From: Sclerotinia nivalis
Lineage: Eukaryota; Ascomycota; Leotiomycetes; Helotiales; Sclerotiniaceae
Assembly: GCA_029531795.1 (NCBI GenBank)
Contig: JAPEIS010000012.1
Span: forward strand, 1,240,001-1,304,000
Direction of reading: 5' to 3'
Length of the DNA stretch: 64,000 nt
This document shows, in pieces, positions 47,291 to 55,924 of this stretch. The position numbers and the translations under genes are program-made. Each line of letters begins with the position of its first letter. Position 1 is the first letter of the stretch. The notes under the pieces were generated by a model, which did no database searches, was not told where the DNA came from, and saw nothing but the letters and a program-made list of their open reading frames with translations.

Positions 47291-48674
47291 CTAAGACCTC
47301 CTTGCATCACATTCTTCAAGGAACTTGTATATTCCTTCTAAACCCTCATATTCCTCCGATACAGATTGATGTTCGCTGACCTTTGTAAAATATGCGGAAC
47401 CACTTTCGCTGACATCTTCTTCCATTGTTTCATAATCTTCAATCCAGGGATTTTCCGAGAATTCTTCGAGGATATCTTCATATTCATCTTGGTCGGGAGA
47501 AGGGGAGCTAGTTTGTAGACAATGAGATTGAGGGCGCGAGGGCGACTCTGCTTCGGTAGTGGGGGCGAAAGGGAATAGAAGAGCCATCTGTGTTCCAACG
47601 GCGTCATCAAAATTGGCATCTTGATATACGATTCCTCGTTGCACGCCGACTTCATCGCAGAGACGCTCTACAGATTCGGCATCGCAGCCGGGAAACCGGA
47701 CACGCAGGATGTGGTTGTTTTCAAGGGTTATTGGGAGATCGCCGAGAGAGGACAGTTTTTTAAGGTCGTTCATTGTCGCCGCGAGATCTTTTAGAGCGCG
47801 GGAGAAATCGACGGAGAGAATGTCGAGGAAGCCGGATGTGTTGAGAGAGGGAGCGGCTTGTGACATCTTTTGAGTTCCGAAGGGAAGGGCTCCGTCGAGA
47901 GGGGATAGAGCAGTGACAGTTGGGTTAACAAAAAAATCGATATAGGAGCCTGGAGTAACTTTGGAGACAGATTGGATCTTGCGGGCTGTTTCTTCTTGAA
48001 GGGAAGAAACCGCTCTGTAGCGTTTCTCGCCCATAGGAGTCATACCATCGAATTGAGCTTTCTGGCCAGAAAGGAAGAATGCTCGGACAGCTTGTGAGAC
48101 ATTGTTAACCACTTGTGCTGGAGCAGCAGGTGTATGGGAAAAGTATCGAGCACCTGCTCTTCCACCTCCTAAAGTATAACCTCCTGCTGTTCTGGGGAGA
48201 GCTCCACCAGTTAAGTTTGGTCGGAGAGTTGAGGCAAATGGAGCTCGTGCTGTGAGACGTGATACAGCGGTTGCGGTGTTTGATTTTGGGAATGAAGCAC
48301 GGTCATATTTAATGGCTTGTCCGCTGGTGCTCATAAAACGACGTACAGCGGCATTGACAGCACTTTGGGTTGTATACCATCGTCCCTTATTTTGACGGAG
48401 AAGGGCCGCAGGATGAATGGGGTGACGAGGTGAGCTTCTTACGAAAATTGGTTGAAGTTCTGCTGTGACAGGTTTGTTGGTAAAATCTTTGATACGTAAT
48501 TTAATGAGTTTCGTAGTTCGTTGAACTACATTCCTGTAATAGATGTTAGAATACTATGTTGCATTGACGGCAACGAGGACATTGGAATTTCCCATGGAGA
48601 AAGTTGGATTTGGTAGTAACTTACTTTAGCATCCTCACGGCTACAGGTGCCCAGATGCCTCCGGACGATGCCAT
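47291..48674 (-). CDS. Conserved fungal protein, often annotated casein kinase II beta 2
   Basis: Minus-strand exons 48674-48625 and 48533-47291, joined across a 91-nt intron (GTAAGT donor, TCTAAC branch), encode 430 residues. The first exon reads MASSGGIWAPVAVRMLK and continues NVVQRTTKLIKLRIKDFTNKPVT. From memory, proteins with this start are labelled casein kinase II beta 2 subunit in filamentous fungi. I see no CK2-beta zinc motif, so the label may be historical. The basic, Ser/Arg-rich N-terminal region (RRFMSTSG, ARYFSHTP) suggests mitochondrial import. The C-terminal 100 residues are acidic. The function is not established from sequence. It diverges from the snoRNA locus with only a short shared promoter. 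Confidence 0.8.
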
Positions 48675-48900
48675 GATGAATACTGATTTATGAAGTTATT
48701 TACACTCTTTGATTGTTGTAAATGGAAATGGATTCGTACCTTGAAGTCGAGACGGATCTTATCGGGGAATGTCATCGCCACTGCTCAGCCACACCAGTCA
48801 TTGCGTGGCTTAGAAGCTAACTATTTACAGCTTTAGCGCCATGTGTGCGCTAGTGATTAGCGCGAAATAAATTTTTGATCTTGAGCTTTAAAACTTTTCG
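48675..48900. promoter_or_regulatory. Putative bidirectional promoter, conserved protein gene and snoRNA host
   Basis: This short gap separates the minus-strand start at 48674 from the first CT-rich host-gene exon at about 48900. No other promoter candidate for the plus-strand snoRNA series is visible. Confidence 0.45.
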
Positions 48901-49044
48901 TCCTCGACCTGTTTCTTCCAATTGTCACCATCCAGCATTTGCAACCACAACAATATCTTCACTTCCTCATAAATTTGTTTTCTGTTTTCACGATGATTTA
49001 ATTTCTTTTATATGGTAAGAGATCTCTTCTCCTTGTCAGCTGCA

Positions 49045-49129
49045 ATTGCCTCAATGATGAACACAAACACATATTGAACAATCCAACTCTTACACCACAA
49101 TGGAGATTTGTATTTTCTATCTGAGCAAT
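49045..49129 (+). ncRNA. C/D-box snoRNA candidate 1 (host intron 1)
   Basis: C box ATGATGA at 49054-49060 and D box CTGA at 49121-49124, with flanking ATTGC (49045-49049) and GCAAT (49125-49129) able to close the ends. Four nucleotides separate the 5' arm from the C box, which is unusual. The antisense element before D (GATTTGTATTTTCTAT) matches no rRNA segment that I remember, so the target is unknown. Confidence 0.55.
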
Positions 49130-49289
49130 CTTGATTTATATCATCAATTCGAATGCGACGCGGTTGAGCAGACAGCTAACTTCCATCTCAGACGGCTTCA
49201 ATTGCTATTTTAATTCTTCCGCCATTCGCACAAATTTTAATTCAAAAGGTTCGTACATTTCCATTATTCTCTTTTTTTGTACACACCGT

Positions 49290-49383
49290 TGGGGGTGATG
49301 ATGAAAACACATTGGAAAGGCATTCCTCAATCCGAATTATACTGTCGAATCTTTGCATTTAAGTTTCAGCCTTGTCTGACCCA
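49290..49383 (+). ncRNA. snR41: C/D-box snoRNA candidate 2, snR41-like (18S Gm1126 guide)
   Basis: The terminal stem TGGG (49290-49293) pairs with CCCA (49380-49383), the C box is GTGATGA (49295-49301) and the D box CTGA (49376-49379). The 17 nt TTTAAGTTTCAGCCTTG (49358-49374) are complementary to the universally conserved 18S segment CAAGGCTGAAACTTAAA. The fifth position upstream of D pairs with the first G of that run, equivalent to yeast 18S Gm1126, guided by snR41. It sits in an intron with a downstream GCTAAC branch. Targets are from memory of yeast rRNA. Confidence 0.87.
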
Positions 49384-49536
49384 TCGTCCATTACTATTTA
49401 TCATTGAAACATCTTTTCTGTGCCAAAGCTAACCACACATTGGCAATAGGTACATACACTTCCTTTTAGCATCAATTCACTTGCATTACATGACGAACTT
49501 TGAACGAACGGGCGGACAGACTGCGCACTCTTGCTC

Positions 49537-49674
49537 CTACCTCTCATTAAAGCAAGGCGTACAAACCTTGTGAGGGGTAGACAGTTAGGAAGTGCTTGTT
49601 GAGAACTCGTCAGCTGATCTAATGCTCAATTGCTTCTGGATCATTTTGATATGCCGCTCGAAATAGAAACATTG
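49537..49674 (+). ncRNA. Possible H/ACA-like two-hairpin RNA (host intron 3)
   Basis: The first hairpin has stem CTACCTCTCA/TGAGGGGTAG enclosing an upper stem CAAGG/CCTTG. A second hairpin pairs TTGAG with CTCGA and TGATCTA with TGGATCA, and an ACA follows at 49669-49671. The hinge lacks a clean ANANNA box and the pocket-to-ACA distance is longer than usual, so this is tentative. Confidence 0.3.
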
Positions 49675-49740
49675 ATGCTAACATACCTTTTTTTAGGTAA
49701 ATATTGCAATTTTCTCTCCTATTGTTACACAGGGCCATTG

Positions 49741-49822
49741 CATTGAAATGATGAAACTTATTCACACTGTTTGAAGTGGACTACGTCCGCTACTGAACGC
49801 ACTATAAAAATCTGATTTAATG
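49741..49822 (+). ncRNA. C/D-box snoRNA candidate 3 (host intron 4)
   Basis: A seven-base terminal stem, CATTGAA with TTTAATG (one G-U pair), encloses C box ATGATGA (49748-49754) and D box CTGA (49812-49815). Another CTGA at 49793-49796 may be D'. The element before it, GTGGACTACGTCCGCTA, matches no rRNA segment that I remember. GCTAAC and the acceptor follow at 49860-49875. Confidence 0.65.
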
Positions 49823-50049
49823 AGGTATGCTTTACTCTTGTATGACATAGAAGACCAATGCTAACAACACTATAGCCTGACATTTGCCTTATGGTTCCTT
49901 ACATTTTGATTCCATCGAAATGATGTTCGACTATAGATGACAATTGCTGACAATATCATCTCGAATGTAGACAATCCATTAATCTGAAGCTGTTGACAAA
50001 GTTGTCTAAAAATGTAAGCTACTTCTTTCCATTTACCTCTCCACATTCT

Positions 50050-50136
50050 TTGCTCTGATGAACCCAAATATTCGCTGTGTTCTTTCCGAGTCAACCTTTG
50101 ACGAAACACATATTTCACCTTGGAGAACTGAGATAG
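50050..50136 (+). ncRNA. C/D-box snoRNA candidate 4, 25S guide near yeast Um1888 (snR62-like)
   Basis: C box TGATGA (50056-50061, preceded by C and not a purine) and D box CTGA (50128-50131). TTCACCTTGGAGA (50114-50126) is a 13-nt complement to the conserved 25S/28S segment TCTCCAAGGTGAA, the neighbourhood of yeast Um1888 guided by snR62. The D+5 nucleotide here points to a C in that run, so the exact site needs the true rRNA sequence. A terminal stem is weak. The candidate lies between a GTAAGC donor (50014) and GCTAAC (50186). Confidence 0.6.
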
Positions 50137-50199
50137 TACTCATGTTATTCATTTCAACCTTCTGTTAACGATAGTTGGGACTGGAGCTAACTTACATAG

Positions 50200-53100
50200 A
50201 TATTTTGAAAATTGGGGATGGAATATTTTGAGTTAAGGCAATGGAAGTTATAGATAGACATAATACAAAAGATTCTCAGAACATCTCCTGACTTGCCTTA
50301 CCATGTGAAAATCCTCCATCTTGTACTCAAAGGCCGCCTGTGCGTCCGCAATGCTCATTCGCATAACATTTCCCACCAAAATCGACTGAATTAAGGAGCG
50401 CCTCGCGTTCATCTACTGGTACCGCACCACTTGATGATCCTCTTTGAAGTAGCTTCATATTCGAAGACCACTGAACGGATTTATCATCAGAACAGCCTCC
50501 ACGTCGAGGTATTTCGAGGTATTTCGAGCCAAATCGGGCCTGCAAAAGATGCGGAAAATAAAGCCAACCGAGGAGCTTGAGTCTAACTTGCCAAGGGCCG
50601 GTAAAAGCCCAGAAGCTGAATGACTTCTTATCAAAAGCACAACTAGACGGATACTTCTGAGTTTATAGCAAAGATTTATCGACGGCATGTCCAGAAGCCT
50701 TGCTTATCCGATGTACCACATTTCCTTCTCATTTTCTTTTCCTCCAGCACATCTTCTTTAAGCATGCCGAATTCTACTCCCTTTCTTGTGCTGCATCCGG
50801 CCATAAACCCTTGGTTTTCTACCTATACAACAAATCATAATGATGTGCAGCGAATCCATCAGTCAAAAAAGCTGGAGAATATCGCCAAGCAGGTGTATCT
50901 TTTCATCACCATTGCCTTGGTTCGTACTTCCGATTCCACTCTACCGGGAAAGCGACATCCCACACCCGTAATTCCTCCATATAAATCAAACCTGGTAACT
51001 TGCTTTATTTTCACTCTTCTCAGGAATCTCGTATACCTCACTGAATCTTGATTAATGAATGCATCTAGTGTTGTGCTGATGCATCGATCGTATCCGATCG
51101 TATCTGATCGAACCGCTTGGTATAGTCCAGTACAGTACTATCTATGATATGATCACAGATACTCGGAGTTAGTACATCAGTAAGTAGCCTGCTATTTTCA
51201 CAGATATACATTTCTAGTCTCTAGCAACTTCTGTCTTATGACATGGAACCGTGACGGGAATCCGAAGATCGGGATGAAGACTGTCTCAATCCGAACACAC
51301 TGACTCAAGAACGTTCTCAATTTTAACGTCATCTCTCCTTAAGTTCCTGCTACACGCGCCGTGCTAGTAAAATTCAGCTTCGGGATTTCCGTAGTATGGA
51401 ATAGGCCATCCAGTCAACCCACTTTACTTCTATCCTGTCTCTCGGGCCTGGATAAATATTTCAGGTTCATCCGCCTTGGCTCAAAGTTCGCCTGGGAAGA
51501 TTTCCACGTTTTATTGCCTGGATTGTGTGGAATCTACTATCTTCCCTCATCTTGTCTTCTCATAAAAACAGAATTTTCATGTATGAGCAGGTCCAATTGT
51601 TGAAATCAAGGAGAATGAGTACTTATCCTCTGCACTGTGAATCTGCCTAGTCCTCTTCCATCTCTTTGAGGTTGAAAAGTTGGTTTGGAAAGATAATACC
51701 CAGTAGGTCGCAAGGTCGCTACCTACTGGTACTTCAAGCACTTCTTTGGTAGAGAGAACAAACCTTTTATATATGTACTAGGTATACAGATTATAAAACC
51801 GGAGTGATTTACTCATAGTGTTGATGGTGCTAATAACAATGGCGAAGGTAAACCACAAAATTGCTTAATTTATTTAACTGTTGTATTACCTTCCTTTACC
51901 TTCACCTTACCCTCAAAAACCACAATTTTTCATGAAATCATGAATATAATTGCTAGGTATGATGATAATTATACATAAACCCTCCCCGCCGGCCTGGCAA
52001 TTTTGACCGCATCTCGAATCTAGACCAGGACCAAAGGAAAGTGTAAAGAAATTGTGAACATATTACCTAGGTACCTCAAACTGAAAAACAGGATGAAGAT
52101 AGGGAATAAGGAGATTTAATACATACATACATACAACTTCTCCTTCCATAACCCTATACTCTTACATAGAAACATCCCGCAAGATCCCTCCAATTCAAAC
52201 TACCTCTCATCTCTTATCTTCCATCGCACCTATTCCATCTCCATTGCATTTGCCCGAAGAAAAAAAAGGGAAGAAAGCAATTCTCGGCCCTTTTTATATT
52301 CCCTTTACTTGCTAACCTACTAACTTCCTCACTTCCAGTACCTGACTACTTAGCGATTACTTAGCTACTTACTTCCTTCTTTACCTCCTTACTTATTTAT
52401 GTACAATACTTATAATTTTCCATATACCCACAAAGCACCACCACGAATCACCACACCACACTCCAGCAACCCCTCTCCCAAAGAAAAAACCCACGAAGCG
52501 GATGAAACGACGTAAAAAGAAAGGAAGCATCAAAGCATCAAAGCATACTGGACAAAAGTGATCAAAAACACAAGACAATCATTCTGAAAGCCAAATAGAT
52601 ATACATACATGCATACAAAAACCCTTCCAAAAGCGAAAATACCTACCTACCTAGTACCAGTAATCTACAATTTTAATCATGGCTCAATGAGATGTTCGGG
52701 CCGATCAATTATATTATGTATCCAATATGCGAGTATGTCAGAATAAATATAAATTTAGATACCTAGTAGGTTATGGATATCCAAATCCAAATCCAAATCC
52801 AAATCACATTCATTATGAAAGCAAAGAAAAATCACATATCATACTGCGCAGAAAACCTATGTAAAAAAGTGTTCTTCATCTATTCAGCTGGTGATTGACA
52901 TCTTGGTAAAGAAGAAATGCATGATACCTAGTAGACTAAGAGACCTGCAGCTACATCACATAACATAATGAAGCTCTCTGTCTCCTTCCTCTGCTCTTTT
53001 CCTTTCATGCTTTACAAATCCATTGTTTTGTCCAGTCCACTAGTGAACTCGACCTAGATCATGACCACACCCGATCATCCATTCCTCCTAATCTCCATCT

Positions 53101-53594
53101 ACTTGTTTATTTATCCTGTTCATAGTGCAATGAAATCATTGGTTATTGAGAGATATCAGCAAGCAAAGAAGGGAGATCAGAGATGTGAAAGTTATATGAA
53201 AAAAAAAAGGAAATACAATCTTGAAAAGTCCATCCCAATTTACCCATTGTTCCTAAGATTACATGCATGCATGGAGATAACCACCAAGCAGTTCTTCGAG
53301 TACTTTGTTGTAGCAATCGATCTTTTTGAAAAATCTCCCACCAAACCCTTGCTGGATATTTTGTTTTTGATACCACAATCTTCAAGTGTGTTGCCAGCCT
53401 GCCAAAAAAGAGAAATGGCTACCATTGAAAACTTTCGCAAAATAATGGAAAAAAAAAACCTGTCCATCCACTTTTAATGCATTTGATATCAATTGCAAAA
53501 ATAACAGCAATGCTTCTGAGACGCCAGAAAAGCCAGAAAAGTCAGAGAAAGTAAATTCGTTGAATAAAATTGTGTGGAGAGGAAGCGTGTCGAA
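50200..53594. other. Gene-poor stretch downstream of snoRNA locus
   Basis: About 3.4 kb with no recognised gene. The last few hundred bases are the 3' UTR side of the minus-strand Zn2Cys6 gene. Microsatellites include ATAC repeats near 52120 and AATCC repeats near 52780-52805. A GCTAAC, ACTAAC and CCAG series at 52311-52338 looks like an intron end but has no assigned gene. Confidence 0.45.
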
Positions 53595-55924
53595 TTATTT
53601 TGGGATAGGTACAAGAGGTGCTGGAGTTGTCCATGTGCGTGTAGCAAGCTCACACAATCTTCTAATAACATTTGTTGTTCCTGAACCACTTGCCTCATCT
53701 TGGACGAACTTCTTTGCAACCAGAAGCTTACTGCGATTATCACTTTCATCAAAGTGAAGTGGTGTGTCGCTTGGTGTATATTCAGAAACACGTTGTCCAA
53801 TAGCTCGAATGATGGCGATTGAGTACAAGACATCTCGATTCTCCCGGCCATCCAAGAGATTTCGCAAGGTAGCAAGAGTATCGTCGACATCCTTGGCACA
53901 ATTTGGGTCATCTTCTCGAAGGCATACAAAGTTTGCTAATGAGTACCAGAATTCCAATTCTCTCAATCTGTGGTGATCTCCACTTCCTTGGACAGGAGCA
54001 GTGAGCTGATTACTTTCAGCAACTTTACCTGTCAAGAGACATTCAAAAACTGTCAAACGGTGATTGGCCTCAACTGCATCATCCTGAGCAGGGAGCACAC
54101 TCTTAGATTCTGCCCTGGCTTCTTTCTCTTCCTCGGCACCAAGCTTGACCAAACAGGCCAAAGCCCAAACAACTTTTGCTTCAACACTTGCAGTGTGTGC
54201 TATTGCGACAGGATCGGTCACAATTGTCTTCGAGAACTGTAGGAGAAGTGTTCCAAATTTTTCGAGTAATGGCTTATCGCTCATGAGTTTTGCAGCACCT
54301 TTGGCACTGAACCACTTCGATTCGAGGAAACTCTCTAGACCTGGAGAGTAAATGCTATAGTATAGGTGCTTTGCTTCTTCGAGTGCAGATGGGGATTGTG
54401 AAACATCGGGAACTTGGCTGTCGACTGGCGCAGGGGGGTTACCGAATGCTAGAAGATCATCGATGGATCGTTGAGCTGGAAGAAAAGTCGTGTCAGCCGC
54501 TTCGTCCGCAAAATATGCAACTGGAGGGGAAGAGGGGGAACCAGCGCCACCTCTGAGGTGGGTAATATCGGATACTTTAAAGGGATATGGAATTGCACTT
54601 TGCATGTTTTTTTGGTGGAGGCGGAAGTTGAGCATACCTGGTGGAGCAGAGTGAAAAGGGTTGATAACCGGAATTGGAGCAGATGCTTCCAAGTTTGGAT
54701 CAATTGCAGATGAATAGTCATAATGTTGAGCAGCACTTGGTGCAGTAAGGGCAGGATCATATGACATTGTAGCTGGGACACCGTAACCAGTCTGCAGCAT
54801 CTGCGGTTGGTTTCCGTAAGGATTCGCGGTCGCGATCGATGAAGCTTGCGAAGGTGCAGAGCTAGGCGCTGGTTGTATGGCAGCAGGGCCTGGTTGTTGT
54901 TTGAAGATGGGATCGTAACCTAAACATTCACGTTTCGACTTTTGGCAATTTCGGCAGGCAGGATGTTGTTCGTCGCACTGATGAATAAGGTTAGCAGAAT
55001 TTTCAAAAGGATAGTGATGCTGATGATGATGGTCGCGACAATGATGATTTTTATTGATCTGCCAACGAAAACAATGGTGAAAATTGATAATCTCGCTCTA
55101 CTCGTGGGTCCCGGTATCAAGGTCGCTCGTCTCGCTCGCTCATGTGCCTTCGCCTACTTAGGTGATTCGCTTGCATATAGACGAAAAGATTGCCATCGCG
55201 AAGAAACTTAACCTCAACTTCAATCCATCCTTTTGATAATGCGACGAATTTAAAACATCAAGAACTGACCTTAATTCTTCTCTTTCTGCAGGTCAAACAA
55301 CCCGTCTTGGTCCTACGCTTGATCTCCTGATAGAAATAATATACGTTAGCAAGATGCGATGCTCGAATGACGCGATGACGCGATGACACGATTAAATCGA
55401 TAATAACGATTATTTACGATATTACATACCTTTTTATGTCGACCTCCACTCATGACTCGAGAATCTACTGGAAGCGCGTATCGCATATTTGGATCAGATG
55501 TGACATTTGGGTATTGGTGTTGATGTGACGGATGAGGAAGTTGATTTTGATAATAGGGTCCGCCCATTTGAGCAACAGGTGGAGGCAAAGGTGAACCCAT
55601 ATGCTGATGTTGTGCGGCTTGCTGCTGCTGTTGCTGCTGCTGCTGAAGAGGATCTAAAGAACGCATACTTGGAAGAGATAATGATCCGTTGCTTCCGGTT
55701 GGACTCGCGCGATATGGCTCGTTCTGATTACCTGGTGGCGGATAATTATATTGCGAAGTCGACAAAGAAGGCGATGGGTATGAAGTCGGACTTGGGTAAT
55801 TAACTGGTTGCCGCTGTTGATTACCTTGCTGAGAACCAGACATCGATGGAGAAGAGGGCGCCGAACCGTTTTGTTGCAAATGATTTAGATGCGGACTATT
55901 TCTATTATTGTGTTGCTGTGCCAT
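53595..55924 (-). CDS. Zn2Cys6 (fungal binuclear cluster) transcription factor
   Basis: Minus-strand exons 55924-55430, 55326-55270 and 54977-53595 encode 644 residues. The N-terminal 165 residues are low-complexity Gln/Pro/Ser-rich with a ten-glutamine run. Exon 2 is only 19 codons and carries the first half of the zinc cluster (GCLTCRKRRIK). Exon 3 opens with the second half (CDEQHPACRNCQKSKREC), giving the pattern CX2CX6CX6CX2CX6C. The 292-nt intron therefore splits the DNA-binding domain. Then comes GYDPIFKQQPG and a long helical region (SLANFVCLREDD, LLDGRENRDVLYSIAIIRAIG) without the usual fungal-TF middle homology. The zinc-cluster call is secure. Targets and orthologue are unknown, though the preserved KRREC-GYDPIF context suggests a conserved developmental or general regulator. 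Confidence 0.92.

Larger units (their letters stand above)
48900..50199 (+). ncRNA. Putative non-coding snoRNA host gene with serial introns
   Basis: No long ORF exists, yet the plus strand shows a chain of introns. Donors are GTAAGA (49015), GTTCGT (49249), GTAAAT (49697) and GTAAGC (50014). GCTAAC branch sites occur at 49175, 49428, 49677, 49860 and 50186, each 8-16 nt before an AG acceptor (49191, 49449, 49696, 49875, 50199). C/D snoRNA candidates lie upstream of GCTAAC in four of the five intervals. This is the layout of a UHG-type host transcript whose product is the intronic snoRNAs and not a protein. Exon borders are proposed, not proven, and the transcript ends are unknown. Confidence 0.62.

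Noticed and set aside
49920..49987. A further C/D snoRNA candidate (ATGATGT with two CTGA)
   Set aside because: The C box is weak, no terminal stem can be formed and no rRNA complement of useful length was found.
51959..52085. ATGATGA followed by CTGA, C/D-like
   Set aside because: The spacing is about 125 nt, there is no closing stem and the antisense element is not recognisable.
52311..52338. GCTAAC/ACTAAC and CCAG resembling an intron end
   Set aside because: No upstream exon, donor or guest RNA could be linked to it; repeated CTAAC is expected in this T/C-rich run.
53061..53477. 138-codon ORF on the plus strand
   Set aside because: Low-complexity lysine- and hydrophobic-rich reading lying in the 3' flank of the Zn2Cys6 gene. 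There is no motif or splice context, and overlapping ORFs of equal quality occur on the other strand.
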